Origin: Klebsiella pneumoniae
Lineage (GTDB): Bacteria > Pseudomonadota > Gammaproteobacteria > Enterobacterales > Enterobacteriaceae
Length of the DNA stretch: 64,000 nt
Assembly (NCBI RefSeq): GCF_000742135.1
Contig: NZ_KN046818.1
Span: 5,179,815 to 5,243,814, forward strand
Direction: 5' to 3'
A program made the position numbers and the translations under genes. The notes beneath the pieces were generated by a model. That model did not search any database, had not been told where the DNA came from, and worked only from the letters and a program-made list of their open reading frames with translations. Positions 1 through 10,644 of the stretch are shown in pieces (position 1 is the stretch's first letter; each line of letters opens with the position of its first letter).

Positions 1-790
1 AACCGCTCGCGTACTGGATCTGGCCTCCCCGATTGGCCGCGGCCAGCGTGGCCTCATCGTCGCGCCGCCGAAAGCCGGTAAAACCATGCTGCTGCAGAAC
101 ATCGCGCAGAGCATCGCATACAACCACCCGGACTGTGTCCTGATGGTACTGCTGATCGACGAACGTCCGGAAGAAGTGACCGAGATGCAGCGTCTGGTGA
201 AAGGTGAAGTGGTTGCTTCCACCTTTGACGAGCCGGCATCCCGTCACGTGCAGGTTGCCGAGATGGTTATTGAGAAAGCGAAACGTCTGGTTGAACACAA
301 GAAAGACGTTATCATCCTGCTCGACTCTATTACCCGTCTGGCGCGTGCCTACAACACCGTGGTTCCGGCTTCCGGTAAAGTGTTGACCGGTGGTGTGGAC
401 GCTAACGCCCTGCACCGTCCGAAGCGTTTCTTTGGTGCGGCACGTAACGTCGAGGAGGGCGGTAGCCTGACCATCATCGCCACGGCGCTGATCGACACCG
501 GTTCCAAAATGGACGAAGTTATCTACGAAGAGTTTAAAGGCACCGGTAACATGGAACTGCACCTCTCTCGTAAGATTGCTGAAAAACGCGTCTTCCCGGC
601 TATCGACTACAACCGTTCCGGTACCCGTAAAGAAGAGCTGCTTACCACTCAGGAAGAGCTGCAGAAAATGTGGATCCTGCGCAAAATTATCCATCCGATG
701 GGTGAGATTGATGCGATGGAATTCCTCATCAATAAGCTGGCAATGACCAAGACGAATGATGACTTCTTCGATATGATGAAGCGCTCGTAA
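1..790 (+). CDS. rho: Transcription termination factor Rho, C-terminal part (5' end cut by window)
   Basis: Hexameric RNA-dependent ATPase/helicase that ends transcription of untranslated RNA. The frame is open from base 2 and gives 262 residues, which fit residues 158–419 of the 419-residue E. coli protein. The N-terminal RNA-binding domain therefore lies outside the window. Seen here: the Walker A loop APPKAGKT (K181 and K184 in E. coli numbering), the LLDSITR Walker B region, the Q/R-loop segment near [10 protein letters not shown], and the conserved C-terminus ending MMKRS. A strong intrinsic terminator follows the stop. The wec operon starts about 240 bp downstream on the same strand. 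Identification is essentially certain; only the true start cannot be given. Confidence 0.98.
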   Translation, partial: TARVLDLASPIGRGQRGLIVAPPKAGKTMLLQNIAQSIAYNHPDCVLMVLLIDERPEEVTEMQRLVKGEVVASTFDEPASRHVQVAEMVIEKAKRLVEHKKDVIILLDSITRLARAYNTVVPASGKVLTGGVDANALHRPKRFFGAARNVEEGGSLTIIATALIDTGSKMDEVIYEEFKGTGNMELHLSRKIAEKRVFPAIDYNRSGTRKEELLTTQEELQKMWILRKIIHPMGEIDAMEFLINKLAMTKTNDDFFDMMKRS

Positions 791-804
791 GGTAAAAAAA
801 GCCA

Positions 805-835
805 AAAACGCCACGCCTTTGCGTGGCGTTTTCAT
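805..835 (+). terminator. Intrinsic terminator of rho
   Basis: A perfect 10-bp stem AACGCCACGC / GCGTGGCGTT (807–816 and 821–830) with a CTTT loop, an A-run on its 5' side and TTTCATTTTT on its 3' side, lies 15 bases after the rho stop. It should separate rho transcription from the ECA operon. Confidence 0.9.
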
Positions 836-862
836 TTTTGGGTTTGTATGATCCAGAGACAG

Positions 863-1030
863 AGAAAGCGGGACGAAAGTTGTCGTATAATGGCGCCGGA
901 TAGCAGGCGGAGACAGCTTTAACAGACTAAAATCTATACAATAAATTTGTAATGTTCTGCTTTTCCCCTTCTGGAGTTGGGGCATCATCGCTATACTTCC
1001 CGGATTAACTATGCTGAGAGCACATGCGTT
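863..1030 (+). promoter_or_regulatory. Candidate ECA operon promoter and leader
   Basis: A consensus -10 hexamer TATAAT lies at 886–891, but no good -35 is seen 16–18 bases upstream, so activator dependence or an inexact call is possible. The leader of about 130 bases before the wecA GTG contains CCCC…GGGG complementarity at 965–983. No other gene fits in the gap between rho and wecA. Confidence 0.45.
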
Positions 1031-2134
1031 GTGAATTTACTCACTGCTATTACTGAATTAATCAGTATTTTCTTATTCACGACCCTCTTTATTTTTGTCG
1101 CGCGGAAAGTGGCAAAAAAGATCGGGTTAGTGGATAAACCCAACTATCGCAAACGGCATCAGGGGTTGATTCCGTTGGTCGGTGGTATCTCAGTTTATGC
1201 AGGTATCTGTTTCACTTTCGCCATCGCCGATTATTATATTCCTCACGCCTCGCTGTATCTGGCCTGCGCGGGGGTATTGGTGCTGGTTGGCGCGCTTGAC
1301 GATCGCTTCGACATCAGCGTGAAAATTCGCGCGGTCATTCAGGCCGCGATCGCCGTGATTATGATGATGGCAGGGAATCTGCATCTGAGTAGTTTGGGCT
1401 TTATTTTTGGCTCGTGGGAACTGGTGCTGGGGCCCTTCGGCTTCTTCCTGACGCTGTTTGCCGTCTGGGCCGCTATCAATGCGTTCAACATGGTCGATGG
1501 TATCGACGGCCTGCTCGGCGGACTGTCATCGGTCTCTTTTGCGGCGACCGGGATTATCCTTTGGTTTGATGGTCAGTACAGCCTGGCGATGTGGTGTTTC
1601 GCGATGATCGCCGCCATTCTACCCTATATTCTTCTCAATCTTGGCGCCCTCGGCCGCCGCTATAAAGTCTTTATGGGTGACGCCGGCAGCACGATGATTG
1701 GCTTCACCATCATCTGGATCCTGCTGGAAACCACGCAAGGTAAAACGCATCCCATTAGCCCGGTGACCGCGCTGTGGATTATCGCTATCCCGCTGATGGA
1801 CATGGTGGCGATTATGTATCGCCGCCTGCGCAAAGGCATGAGTCCTTTCTCACCGGACCGTCAGCATATTCATCATTTGATCATGCGCGCCGGGTTTACT
1901 TCCCGCCAGGCGTTTGTCCTGATTACCCTGGCCGCCGCCCTGCTGGCGCTGGTTGGCGTCGTGGCGGAGTACACCCGCATTGTGCCGGAATGGGTGATGT
2001 TAATTCTCTTTTTGGTAGCCTTCTTTCTTTATGGCTACTGTATTAAGCGCGCCTGGAAAGTGGCGCGCCTGGTTAAGCGCATCAGACGCAGAATTCGGCG
2101 ACACAGCGGCAATAATCCGAAACTAACCAAGTAG
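1031..2134 (+). CDS. wecA: UDP-GlcNAc:undecaprenyl-phosphate GlcNAc-1-phosphate transferase
   Basis: Inner-membrane polyprenyl-phosphate sugar-1-phosphate transferase. It makes Und-PP-GlcNAc (lipid I of ECA) and also primes many O antigens. The 367-residue product from the GTG at 1031 equals the E. coli WecA length; an upstream in-frame start at 977 would add a non-conserved, non-hydrophobic tail, so GTG 1031 was chosen. Seen: about 11 hydrophobic segments, the DD pair at 90–91, the NMVDGIDG loop with D156 and D159, and the HIHH motif near 279–282, all hallmarks of the family active site. First gene of the ECA operon, 13 bp ahead of wzzE. Target of tunicamycin in this family. Confidence 0.97.
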   Translation: MNLLTAITELISIFLFTTLFIFVARKVAKKIGLVDKPNYRKRHQGLIPLVGGISVYAGICFTFAIADYYIPHASLYLACAGVLVLVGALDDRFDISVKIRAVIQAAIAVIMMMAGNLHLSSLGFIFGSWELVLGPFGFFLTLFAVWAAINAFNMVDGIDGLLGGLSSVSFAATGIILWFDGQYSLAMWCFAMIAAILPYILLNLGALGRRYKVFMGDAGSTMIGFTIIWILLETTQGKTHPISPVTALWIIAIPLMDMVAIMYRRLRKGMSPFSPDRQHIHHLIMRAGFTSRQAFVLITLAAALLALVGVVAEYTRIVPEWVMLILFLVAFFLYGYCIKRAWKVARLVKRIRRRIRRHSGNNPKLTK

Positions 2135-2147
2135 AGCTGGGGATGTG

Positions 2148-3194
2148 ATGACTCAACCATTACCGGGAGCACAAGCAGTGAACGTTGAGAACGAGCTGGA
2201 TATTCGCGGGCTGTTTCGCGCTTTATGGGCAGGAAAAGGCTGGATAGTCGGCGGCGCCGTACTCTTCGCCGCCATCGTGCTGGTGTACACCTTCTTTGCT
2301 CGCCAGGAGTGGAGCGCCACGGCGATCACCGATCGGCCTACTGTCAATATGTTGGGGGGATACTATTCCCAACAGCAGTTCTTACGCAATCTGGACATTA
2401 AAGCCGACCTCGCCTCGGTCGACCAGCCTTCCGCCATGGATGAAGCGTATAAAGAGTTCATCATGCAGCTGGCCTCCTGGGATACCCGGCGCGATTTCTG
2501 GCTGCAAACGGACTACTACAAGCAGCGTCAGTCGGGTAATGCCCGCGCTGATGCGGCGATGCTGGATGACCTGATTAACAATATCCAGTTTATGCCAGGC
2601 GATGCGGCCAAGAGCATTAACGACAGCGTCAAACTGACCGCCGAGACCGGGCAGGATGCCAATAATCTGTTGCGTCAGTATGTGGCCTTCGCCAGCCAGC
2701 GGGCGGCAGGCCATCTTAACGACGAACTTAAAGGCGCCTGGGCGGCGCGGACGGTGCAGATGAAGGCGCAGGTGAAGCGCCAGGAAGAGGTGGCCGAGGC
2801 CATCTTCAATCGCCGGACGCACAGCGTGGAGCAGGCGCTGAAGGTGGCTCAGCAGCACAATATTTCACGTAGCGAAACGGATGTTCCTGCCGATCAGTTG
2901 CCGGATTCAGAGCTATTTTTATTGGGCAGGCCGATGCTGCAGGCCAGGCTGGAAAACCTGCAGGCCGTCGGGCCGGAATATGACCTCGATTACGACCAGA
3001 ACCGCGCCATGCTGAGCACGTTGAACGTCGGTCCAACGTTAGATCCGCGTTTTCAGACTTACCGGTATTTGCGGACGCCGGAAGAACCTGTAAAACGCGA
3101 TAGCCCGCGCCGTGTATTTCTGATGGTGATGTGGGGGATTGTGGGTGCGCTCATCGGCGCAGGCGTGGCGTTATCGCGTCGTCGTGTCCTGTGA
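2148..3194 (+). CDS. wzzE: ECA polysaccharide chain-length modulator WzzE
   Basis: Polysaccharide co-polymerase class 1 protein that sets the modal chain length of ECA, acting with the polymerase WzyE in the inner membrane and periplasm. The 348-residue product has the family layout: a transmembrane helix near residues 31–52, a long periplasmic helical domain, and a second transmembrane helix near 323–343 preceded by the proline-rich PVKRDSPRR segment. Start: two in-tandem candidates, GTG 2145 and ATG 2148; the ATG gives the usual family length. A 56-bp gap separates it from wecB. Confidence 0.96.
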   Translation: MTQPLPGAQAVNVENELDIRGLFRALWAGKGWIVGGAVLFAAIVLVYTFFARQEWSATAITDRPTVNMLGGYYSQQQFLRNLDIKADLASVDQPSAMDEAYKEFIMQLASWDTRRDFWLQTDYYKQRQSGNARADAAMLDDLINNIQFMPGDAAKSINDSVKLTAETGQDANNLLRQYVAFASQRAAGHLNDELKGAWAARTVQMKAQVKRQEEVAEAIFNRRTHSVEQALKVAQQHNISRSETDVPADQLPDSELFLLGRPMLQARLENLQAVGPEYDLDYDQNRAMLSTLNVGPTLDPRFQTYRYLRTPEEPVKRDSPRRVFLMVMWGIVGALIGAGVALSRRRVL

Positions 3195-3250
3195 TTGCGG
3201 CCTGTGGTGAAGGGCAGATGACCTTCATCGCCTAATCGAAGAGAATCGAT

Positions 3251-4381
3251 GTGAAAGTACTAACTGTATTTGGCACGAGGCCGGAAGCCATCAAGATGGC
3301 GCCTCTGGTCCATGCGCTGGCAAAGGATCCTCATTTTGAGGCGAAAGTATGCGTGACCGCGCAGCATCGGGAGATGCTCGATCAGGTGTTGAAACTTTTC
3401 TCTATTGTCCCGGACTACGATCTCAACATCATGAAGCCGGGGCAGGGGCTGACCGAGATCACCTGTCGCATCCTTGAAGGGCTGAAGCCGGTGCTGGAGT
3501 CGTTTAAACCCGACGTGGTGCTGGTGCATGGCGATACCACCACCACCATGGCGGCGAGCCTGGCGGCGTTTTACCAGCGGATACCGGTGGGTCACGTAGA
3601 GGCCGGCCTGCGCACCGGCGATTTAAGTTCGCCGTGGCCGGAAGAAGGCAACCGTACGTTGACCGGCCATCTGGCGACATACCATTTCGCCCCCACGGAA
3701 ACCTCGCGGCAGAACCTGCTGCGGGAAAATATTGCCGACAGTCGGATCACGGTCACCGGGAATACGGTCATTGACGCCCTGTTCTGGGTGCGGGATCGGG
3801 TGCTGGGTGATGAAGCGCTACGGGAGACCCTGCTGCAGCGCTATCCTTTCATCAGCCACGGTAAAAAGATGATTCTGGTTACCGGCCACCGGCGGGAAAG
3901 CTTTGGGCTCGGTTTTGAACAGATCTGCCAGGCGCTGGCCGAGATAGCCCATACCCACCCTGAGGTGCAGATTGTCTATCCGGTTCACCTGAATCCTAAT
4001 GTCAGCGAGCCGGTGAATCGTATTCTTGGTCATATTGACAATGTGATGTTGATTGAACCGCAGGATTACCTGCCGTTCGTCTGGCTGATGGATCGCGCCT
4101 GGCTGATCCTGACCGATTCCGGCGGCATTCAGGAAGAGGCCCCCTCGCTGGGTAAGCCGGTGCTGGTCATGCGCGATATGACCGAACGTCCGGAAGCGGT
4201 GGCCGCCGGCACCGTGTGTCTGGTGGGCACCGACAGCCAGCGCATCGTCGCGGAAGTGACGCGACTGCTGGAGGATGATGCTGCATACCAGGCGATGAGC
4301 CGCGCGCATAATCCCTATGGCGATGGCGAAGCATGTCGTCGCATTTTGTCTGCACTTAAAAATAATCAGGTAACGCTATGA
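3251..4381 (+). CDS. wecB: UDP-N-acetylglucosamine 2-epimerase (non-hydrolysing)
   Basis: Cytoplasmic enzyme that converts UDP-GlcNAc to UDP-ManNAc, the first step toward the ManNAcA residue of ECA. The 376-residue protein starts at a GTG and has the GT-B fold family start [11 protein letters not shown]. Catalytic residues known from E. coli are visible: D95 (HGDTTT), E117 (GHVEAGL), E131 (PWPEEGNR) and the VTGHRRES histidine. Its stop overlaps the wecC start by four bases (ATGA), implying coupled translation with the enzyme that uses its product. Confidence 0.97.
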   Translation: MKVLTVFGTRPEAIKMAPLVHALAKDPHFEAKVCVTAQHREMLDQVLKLFSIVPDYDLNIMKPGQGLTEITCRILEGLKPVLESFKPDVVLVHGDTTTTMAASLAAFYQRIPVGHVEAGLRTGDLSSPWPEEGNRTLTGHLATYHFAPTETSRQNLLRENIADSRITVTGNTVIDALFWVRDRVLGDEALRETLLQRYPFISHGKKMILVTGHRRESFGLGFEQICQALAEIAHTHPEVQIVYPVHLNPNVSEPVNRILGHIDNVMLIEPQDYLPFVWLMDRAWLILTDSGGIQEEAPSLGKPVLVMRDMTERPEAVAAGTVCLVGTDSQRIVAEVTRLLEDDAAYQAMSRAHNPYGDGEACRRILSALKNNQVTL

Positions 4382-5640
4382 GTTTTTCTACCATTTCAGT
4401 GATTGGCCTTGGCTATATCGGGCTGCCAACCGCTGCCGCGTTCGCCTCCCGGCAGAAGCGGGTGGTCGGCGTTGATGTTAATCAACATGCCGTGGAGACC
4501 ATTAACCGTGGAGAGATTCATATCGTGGAGCCAGATCTGGCGAGCGTGGTGAAGACCGCGGTCGAGCAGGGGTATTTAAGCGCCACCACCACTCCGGTGG
4601 AGGCGGATGCTTACCTGATTGCCGTGCCGACGCCGTTTAAAGATCGCCACGAGCCGGATATGGTGTTTGTCGAGTCGGCCGCCAAATCCATTGCGCCGAC
4701 GTTAAAGAAAGGGTCGCTGGTGATCCTCGAGTCCACCTCACCGGTCGGGTCGACCGAACAGATGGCCGAGTGGCTGGCGGAGATGCGCCCGGATCTTAGC
4801 TTCCCCCAGCAGGTGGGTGAAGCGGCGGACGTGAATATCGCCTACTGCCCGGAGCGGGTATTGCCCGGTCAGGTGATGGTCGAGCTGATTAAAAACGACC
4901 GTGTTATCGGCGGCATGTCGCCGGTCTGCTCCGCTCGCGCCAGCGAGCTGTATAAAATCTTCCTTGAAGGCGAATGCGTGGTGACCAACTCGCGCACCGC
5001 CGAGATGTGCAAGCTGACGGAAAACAGCTTCCGCGACGTCAACATCGCTTTTGCCAACGAACTGTCGCTGATTTGCGCCGACCAGGGGATTAACGTCTGG
5101 GAGCTGATCCGCCTGGCGAACCGCCATCCGCGCGTCAATATCCTGCAGCCGGGCCCGGGTGTTGGCGGCCACTGTATCGCCGTCGACCCATGGTTTATCG
5201 TGGCGCAAAACCCGCAGCAGGCGCGTCTGATCCGCACCGCTCGCGAGGTCAACGACCACAAGCCGGAATGGGTTATCGAACAGGTGAAAGCGCAGGTGGC
5301 GGACTGCCTGAATGCCACCAACAAGCGGGCCAGCGAACTGACGATCGCCTGTTTTGGCCTCGCTTTTAAACCGAATATTGACGACCTGCGCGAAAGTCCG
5401 GCGATGGAAATTGCCGCGCAGATTGCCCGCTGGCACAGCGGCACGACCCAGGTGGTTGAGCCCAACATTCACGCGCTGCCGAAGAAACTCGATGGACTGT
5501 GTACGCTGGCGACCCTTGAGGCGGCGCTGGCCAGCGCCGATGTGCTGGTGATGCTGGTCGATCACAATGAATTTAAAGCCGTTAGCGGCGATAGCGTCAC
5601 CCAGGCGTTTATCGTCGACACCAAAGGAGTGTGGCGGTGA
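4378..5640 (+). CDS. wecC: UDP-N-acetyl-D-mannosamine dehydrogenase
   Basis: NAD-dependent four-electron oxidation of UDP-ManNAc to UDP-ManNAcA, the second ECA sugar donor. The 420-residue protein matches the family length. It has an N-terminal Rossmann motif [10 protein letters not shown] (residues 10–19), a central dimerisation domain and the catalytic-cysteine motif [11 protein letters not shown] near residue 260, followed by the C-terminal UDP-binding domain. It overlaps wecB by four bases, and its TGA overlaps the GTG start of rffG. Confidence 0.97.
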   Translation: MSFSTISVIGLGYIGLPTAAAFASRQKRVVGVDVNQHAVETINRGEIHIVEPDLASVVKTAVEQGYLSATTTPVEADAYLIAVPTPFKDRHEPDMVFVESAAKSIAPTLKKGSLVILESTSPVGSTEQMAEWLAEMRPDLSFPQQVGEAADVNIAYCPERVLPGQVMVELIKNDRVIGGMSPVCSARASELYKIFLEGECVVTNSRTAEMCKLTENSFRDVNIAFANELSLICADQGINVWELIRLANRHPRVNILQPGPGVGGHCIAVDPWFIVAQNPQQARLIRTAREVNDHKPEWVIEQVKAQVADCLNATNKRASELTIACFGLAFKPNIDDLRESPAMEIAAQIARWHSGTTQVVEPNIHALPKKLDGLCTLATLEAALASADVLVMLVDHNEFKAVSGDSVTQAFIVDTKGVWR

Positions 5641-6704
5641 GAACCATTCTGGTCACCGGCGGCGCGGGCTTCATTGGTTCGGCGGTAGTGCGGGAGATTA
5701 TCCAGCACACCGCCGATCGCGTGGTGGTGGTGGATAAACTGACCTACGCCGGCAATTTAATGTCGCTGGCGCCGGTGGCGCAGGATGCGCGTTTCGCCTT
5801 TGAACAGGTGGATATCTGCGACCGCGCCGAGCTGGATCGCATTTTTCGTCAGCATCAACCGGATACGGTGATGCACCTGGCGGCGGAAAGCCATGTCGAT
5901 CGTTCGATTGACGGCCCGGCGGCGTTTATCGAGACCAATATCGTGGGCACCTATACGCTGCTGGAGGCGGCCCGTAGCTGGTGGAATACCCTGGCTACGG
6001 CGCAAAAATCGGCGTTTCGCTTCCATCACATCTCCACCGATGAAGTGTATGGCGATCTGCACGGCAGCGATGATTTCTTTACCGAGACCACGCCCTATGC
6101 GCCAAGCAGCCCCTATTCGGCTTCGAAAGCCAGCAGCGACCACCTGGTGCGCGCCTGGCTGCGAACCTACGGCCTGCCGACGCTTATCACCAACTGCTCA
6201 AATAACTACGGCCCGTATCACTTTCCCGAGAAGCTGATCCCGCTGACGATCCTTAACGCGCTGGCGGGCAAGCCGCTGCCGGTGTATGGCAATGGACAAC
6301 AGATCCGCGACTGGCTGTACGTGGAAGATCACGCCAGAGCGCTGTATCTGGTGGCGACCCGCGGCGAACCGGGCGAAACTTACAATATCGGCGGTCATAA
6401 CGAACGTAAAAATATCGAGGTGGTGGAAACCATTTGTCAGCTGCTGGAAGAGCTGGCGCCGGATAAGCCGCAGGGCGTGGCGCACTATCGCGATCTGATC
6501 GCCTTCGTTGCCGATCGTCCGGGCCACGATCTGCGCTATGCCATTGATGCCTCGAAGATTGCCCGCGAGCTGGGCTGGACGCCGGCAGAGACTTTCACCT
6601 CCGGTATGCGTAAGACCGTGGCGTGGTATCTGGCGAACGAGGCCTGGTGGCGTCAGGTTCAGGACGGAAGCTATCAGGGCGAGCGTCTTGGGCTGCAAAG
6701 CTAA
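5637..6704 (+). CDS. rffG: dTDP-glucose 4,6-dehydratase 2
   Basis: Extended short-chain dehydrogenase that makes dTDP-4-keto-6-deoxyglucose for the Fuc4NAc branch of ECA. From GTG 5637 the product is 355 residues, the E. coli RffG length; an upstream GTG at 5631 would add only two residues. Seen: Rossmann GGAGFIG (8–14), catalytic STDEVYG (T134-D135-E136), and Y160-xxx-K164. The GTGA overlap with wecC suggests translational coupling. Paralogues (rfbB/rmlB) exist in O-antigen clusters, but the ECA context assigns this copy. Confidence 0.96.
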   Translation: MRTILVTGGAGFIGSAVVREIIQHTADRVVVVDKLTYAGNLMSLAPVAQDARFAFEQVDICDRAELDRIFRQHQPDTVMHLAAESHVDRSIDGPAAFIETNIVGTYTLLEAARSWWNTLATAQKSAFRFHHISTDEVYGDLHGSDDFFTETTPYAPSSPYSASKASSDHLVRAWLRTYGLPTLITNCSNNYGPYHFPEKLIPLTILNALAGKPLPVYGNGQQIRDWLYVEDHARALYLVATRGEPGETYNIGGHNERKNIEVVETICQLLEELAPDKPQGVAHYRDLIAFVADRPGHDLRYAIDASKIARELGWTPAETFTSGMRKTVAWYLANEAWWRQVQDGSYQGERLGLQS

Positions 6705-6722
6705 TCATCTCTGGGGGGAATG

Positions 6723-7604
6723 ATGAAAGGTATTATTCTGGCGGGCGGTTCCGGAACGCGGCTACATCCCATCACCCGCGGCGTATCGAAGCAGCTGTTG
6801 CCGATCTACGATAAGCCGATGATCTACTACCCGCTGTCGGTATTAATGCTGGCCGGGATCCGTGAGATCCTGATTATCACCACGCCGGACGACCTACGTG
6901 ATTTCCAGCGCCTGCTCGGCGATGGCTCAGAGTTTGGCATTGCGCTGCACTATGCCGTACAGCCGACGCCGGATGGTTTAGCCCAGGCGTTTATCATCGG
7001 CGAAGCCTTTCTTAACGGCGAACCGGCGTGTCTGGTGTTAGGCGACAATATCTTCTTCGGGCAAAGCTTTAGCCCGAAGCTGCGCAGCGTCGCTGCCCGC
7101 ACGGAAGGGGCGACGATTTTTGGCTATCAGGTGATGGATCCTGAGCGCTTTGGCGTGGTGGAGTTTGATGATAACTTCCGTGCGCTATCGCTGGAAGAGA
7201 AGCCGAAGCAGCCGAAGTCGAACTGGGCGGTCACCGGTCTCTATTTCTACGATGGCAAGGTGACGGAGTATGCCAAACGGGTCAAACCATCCGAGCGCGG
7301 CGAGCTGGAAATCACCTCCATCAACCAGATGTATCTGGAGGATGGCGCATTGACCGTCGAACTGCTTGGACGCGGCTTTGCCTGGCTGGACACCGGCACC
7401 CACGATAGCCTGATCGAGGCCAGCATGTTCGTGCAGACCGTCGAGAAGCGCCAGGGCTTTAAAATCGCCTGTCTGGAAGAGATCGGCTGGCGTAACGGCT
7501 GGCTGGACGACGACGGCGTCAAACGTGCGGCGAAGCGGCTGGAAAAAACCGGCTACGGCCAATATCTGCTGGATCTGCTCCGTGCCCGTCCGCGCCAGTA
7601 TTGA
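6723..7604 (+). CDS. rffH: Glucose-1-phosphate thymidylyltransferase 2
   Basis: Nucleotidyltransferase that makes dTDP-glucose from glucose-1-phosphate and dTTP, the entry step to dTDP-Fuc4NAc. The 293-residue product starts at the second of two adjacent ATG codons (6720, 6723), giving the family length and better spacing from GGGGGGAA. Seen: the nucleotide-binding GGSGTRL near residue 8, the [13 protein letters not shown] segment with its substrate lysine, and GDNIFFG. Its 3' end is overlapped by 23 bases by wecD in another frame. Confidence 0.96.
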   Translation: MKGIILAGGSGTRLHPITRGVSKQLLPIYDKPMIYYPLSVLMLAGIREILIITTPDDLRDFQRLLGDGSEFGIALHYAVQPTPDGLAQAFIIGEAFLNGEPACLVLGDNIFFGQSFSPKLRSVAARTEGATIFGYQVMDPERFGVVEFDDNFRALSLEEKPKQPKSNWAVTGLYFYDGKVTEYAKRVKPSERGELEITSINQMYLEDGALTVELLGRGFAWLDTGTHDSLIEASMFVQTVEKRQGFKIACLEEIGWRNGWLDDDGVKRAAKRLEKTGYGQYLLDLLRARPRQY

Positions 7605-8256
7605 CCCCCTGGAGTGGGAGAACCGCTTCTTTGCCGTGAACAGCGCGATCGTGCGCTTTGACGAGCACGCGCCGCGGCTGACGCCTGAGGCGCTGGCGGG
7701 GTGGTCGCGAGTGCAGGCGAAGATCGCCGCCAGCGACACCGTCCGGCTGGACGCGCTGCAGCGGCTGGGTTTTCAGCTGGTGGAAGGTGAGGTCGATCTG
7801 GCGCTGCCGGTGGGCAGCCCTGCAGATGCCGGCGCAGACGTCGCCGTGGAAGCGGATATTGCGCCGCTGCGCGAGCAGGCGGCGCAGGCATTTGCCATGA
7901 GCCGCTTTCGCGCGCCCTGGTACGCTGCCGACGCTAGCGGCCGCTTCTATGCCCAGTGGATTGAAAATGCGGTGCGCGGCACCTTCGATCATCAGTGCCT
8001 GATTTACCGCCATCCTGAGGGCGATATTCGCGCCTTTGTCTCCCTGCGGCAGATCACTGCGACCGAAGCGCGTATCGGCCTGCTGGCCGGACGCGGCGCC
8101 GGGGCGCAGTTGATGCAGGCGGCGCGGTACTGGGCCGCCTCGCGCGGACTTTCTACACTGCGGGTGGCGACCCAGATGGGCAACACCGCCGCGCTTAAAC
8201 GTTATATTCTCAGCGGTGCTAACGTGGAAAGCACCGCCTACTGGCTATACAGGTGA
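7582..8256 (+). CDS. wecD: dTDP-4-amino-4,6-dideoxygalactose N-acetyltransferase
   Basis: GNAT-family acetyl-CoA-dependent enzyme (also called RffC) that acetylates dTDP-Fuc4N to the donor used by WecF. An upstream in-frame start at 7525 would run far into rffH and is not conserved; the GTG at 7582 gives 224 residues, exactly the E. coli length. The C-terminal half carries the acetyl-CoA loop [12 protein letters not shown] and the [11 protein letters not shown] segment typical of the family. Coding begins inside rffH, so ribosomes likely reinitiate. Confidence 0.94.
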   Translation: MPVRASIDPLEWENRFFAVNSAIVRFDEHAPRLTPEALAGWSRVQAKIAASDTVRLDALQRLGFQLVEGEVDLALPVGSPADAGADVAVEADIAPLREQAAQAFAMSRFRAPWYAADASGRFYAQWIENAVRGTFDHQCLIYRHPEGDIRAFVSLRQITATEARIGLLAGRGAGAQLMQAARYWAASRGLSTLRVATQMGNTAALKRYILSGANVESTAYWLYR

Positions 8257-8261
8257 CCCCC

Positions 8262-9392
8262 ATGATCCCATTTAACGCGCCGCCGGTGGTTGGAACCGAG
8301 CTTGATTACATGCAGTCTGCGATGAACAGCGGCAAGCTGTGCGGCGACGGCGGCTTTACGCGCCGCTGCCAGCAGTGGATGGAGCAGCGATTTGGCACGG
8401 CAAAAGCGCTACTGACCCCTTCCTGCACGGCTTCGCTGGAGATGGCTGCGCTGCTGCTGGATATCCAGCCGGGCGACGAAGTGATTATGCCCAGCTATAC
8501 CTTTGTCTCCACCGCCAACGCCTTTGTGCTGCGCGGGGCGAAAATCGTCTTCGTTGATATCCGTCGCGATACGATGAATATCGACGAAACGCTCATCGAA
8601 GCCGCCATCACCGATAAAACCCGGGCGATTGTCCCGGTGCATTATGCCGGCGTAGCTTGCGAGATGGACACCATCATGGCCATCGCCGACAAATACAACC
8701 TGTTTGTGGTGGAAGACGCCGCACAGGGGGTGATGTCCACCTACAAGGGGCGCGCGCTGGGCACCATCGGCCATATCGGCTGCTTCAGCTTCCATGAAAC
8801 CAAAAACTACACCGCCGGCGGTGAGGGCGGGGCGACGCTGATCAACGATCGCACGCTGGTGGAACGCGCGGAGATTATTCGCGAAAAAGGCACCAACCGC
8901 AGCCAGTTCTTTCGCGGCCTGGTGGATAAATATACCTGGCGGGACATTGGCTCCAGCTATCTGATGTCCGATCTGCAGGCCGCCTATCTGTGGGCGCAGC
9001 TGGAAGCGGCGGAGCGCATCAACCAGCAGCGCCTGGCCCTGTGGCAGAACTACTATGATGCGCTGCTGCCGCTGGCGCGCGCCGGGCGTATCGAACTGCC
9101 GACGGTTCCGGCCGACTGCGGGCAAAACGCGCACATGTTCTACATTAAGCTGCGTGATATCGAGGATCGCAGCAGACTGATCGCCTGGCTGAAAGAGGCG
9201 GAGATCCTCGCGGTATTCCATTACATTCCCCTGCACAGCTGCCCGGCAGGCGAACAGTTCGGCGAATTCCGCGGTGAAGACCGCTACACCACTCAGGAGA
9301 GCGAGCGTCTGGTACGCCTGCCGCTGTTTTACAATCTGTCTGTGGTGAACCAGCGGACGGTGATTAACTCGCTGCTGAGCTACTTCTCCTGA
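8262..9392 (+). CDS. wecE: dTDP-4-amino-4,6-dideoxygalactose transaminase
   Basis: PLP-dependent DegT/DnrJ/EryC1 aminotransferase that forms dTDP-Fuc4N from the keto sugar made by RffG, using glutamate. The ATG at 8262 gives 376 residues, the family length; an in-frame GTG at 8253 would overlap wecD and add three residues. Seen: the PLP lysine K181 in FHETKNYTAGGEGG, and the EDAAQG cofactor-binding segment near 151–156. One base separates its stop from wzxE. Confidence 0.96.
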   Translation: MIPFNAPPVVGTELDYMQSAMNSGKLCGDGGFTRRCQQWMEQRFGTAKALLTPSCTASLEMAALLLDIQPGDEVIMPSYTFVSTANAFVLRGAKIVFVDIRRDTMNIDETLIEAAITDKTRAIVPVHYAGVACEMDTIMAIADKYNLFVVEDAAQGVMSTYKGRALGTIGHIGCFSFHETKNYTAGGEGGATLINDRTLVERAEIIREKGTNRSQFFRGLVDKYTWRDIGSSYLMSDLQAAYLWAQLEAAERINQQRLALWQNYYDALLPLARAGRIELPTVPADCGQNAHMFYIKLRDIEDRSRLIAWLKEAEILAVFHYIPLHSCPAGEQFGEFRGEDRYTTQESERLVRLPLFYNLSVVNQRTVINSLLSYFS

Positions 9393-9393
9393 T

Positions 9394-10644
9394 ATGTCGT
9401 TAGCAAAAGCCTCACTGTGGACGGCGGCATCGACGCTGGTCAAAATCGGCGCCGGTCTGCTGGTCGTCAAGCTGCTGGCCGTCTCGTTTGGGCCGGCGGG
9501 CGTTGGCCAGGCCGGTAACTTCCGGCAACTGGTCACCGTACTCGGCGTGCTGGCCGGGGCCGGGATATTTAATGGCGTCACGAAGCTGGTGGCGCAGCAT
9601 CACGACGATCCCCCGCGCCTGAAGCAGGTGGTGGGCACCTCGTCGGCGATGGTGCTTGGCTTTTCCACCCTGCTGGCGCTGGTATTTTTACTGGCGGCGG
9701 CGCCGATAAGCCAGGGGCTGTTCGGCCATACGCACTATCAGGGGCTGGTACGCCTGGTGGCGCTGGTGCAGATGGGGATCGCCTGGGCGAATTTCCTGCT
9801 GGCGCTGATGAAAGGCTTTCGCGATGCGGCGGGTAACGCCTTCTCGCTGATTGCCGGGAGCCTGATCGGCGTGGCGGCTTACTATGCTTGCTACGTGTTG
9901 GGCGGCTATCAGGGCGCGCTGCTGGGGCTGGCGTTAGTTCCAGCGCTGGTGGTGGTCCCGGCGGGTATTATGCTCTGGCGGCGGGGTAATATCCCGCTGA
10001 GCGCCCTGCGTCCGCGCTGGGATAACGGTCTGGCGGGACAGCTATCGAAATTTACCCTGATGGCGCTGATAACCTCGGTGACCCTGCCGGTAGCCTATGT
10101 GATGATGCGTAATCTGCTGGCGGCGCATTACGGCTGGGAGGCGGTCGGGATCTGGCAGGGGGTTAGCAGCATCTCCGATGCCTACCTGCAGTTTATTACC
10201 GCCTCGTTTAGCGTCTATCTGCTGCCGACGCTGTCGCGGCTGAGCGCCAAAACGGATATCACCCACGAGATAGTCAAGTCGCTGAAATTCGTCCTGCCGG
10301 CAGTAGCGGCGGCGAGCCTGACGGTCTGGCTGCTGCGCGATTTTGCCATCTGGCTGCTGTTTTCCGATCGCTTTACCGCGATGCGTGACCTGTTTGCCTG
10401 GCAGCTGGTGGGCGACGTTTTAAAAGTAGGCGCCTACGTCTATGGCTATCTGGTGATCGCCAAAGCGTCGCTGCGTTTTTATATTCTGACGGAAATCAGC
10501 CAGTTCGCACTGCTGACCACATTCTCACACTGGCTTATACCGGCGCACGGCGCGGTTGGCGCGGCGCAGGCATATATGGCCACTTATATTGTTTATTTCG
10601 CCCTTTGTAGTGGCGTGTTTTTACTCTGGCGTAAACGGGCATGA
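9394..10644 (+). CDS. wzxE: Lipid III (ECA repeat unit) flippase WzxE
   Basis: Polytopic MOP-superfamily flippase that moves Und-PP-linked ECA trisaccharide across the inner membrane. The 416-residue product equals E. coli WzxE and shows about 12 hydrophobic segments along its whole length, starting at residues 10–30, with no soluble domain. It sits between the aminotransferase gene and wecF, whose start overlaps its stop by four bases. Other enzymes that flip the same carrier exist, but the operon position makes the substrate clear. Confidence 0.96.
   Translation: MSLAKASLWTAASTLVKIGAGLLVVKLLAVSFGPAGVGQAGNFRQLVTVLGVLAGAGIFNGVTKLVAQHHDDPPRLKQVVGTSSAMVLGFSTLLALVFLLAAAPISQGLFGHTHYQGLVRLVALVQMGIAWANFLLALMKGFRDAAGNAFSLIAGSLIGVAAYYACYVLGGYQGALLGLALVPALVVVPAGIMLWRRGNIPLSALRPRWDNGLAGQLSKFTLMALITSVTLPVAYVMMRNLLAAHYGWEAVGIWQGVSSISDAYLQFITASFSVYLLPTLSRLSAKTDITHEIVKSLKFVLPAVAAASLTVWLLRDFAIWLLFSDRFTAMRDLFAWQLVGDVLKVGAYVYGYLVIAKASLRFYILTEISQFALLTTFSHWLIPAHGAVGAAQAYMATYIVYFALCSGVFLLWRKRA

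Noticed and set aside
5681..5690. Possible RfaH ops site GGCGGTAGTG in rffG
   Set aside because: The same 8-base core GGCGGTAG also occurs in wzyE, recQ, metE and trkH coding sequence (for example 62052–62059), so it is background in this GC-rich DNA. ops sites act in long leaders, not here.
8409..9581. 390-residue open frame antisense to wecE and the start of wzxE
   Set aside because: Shadow of wecE: composition is biased, no domain is seen, and wecE has its catalytic lysine and correct length.
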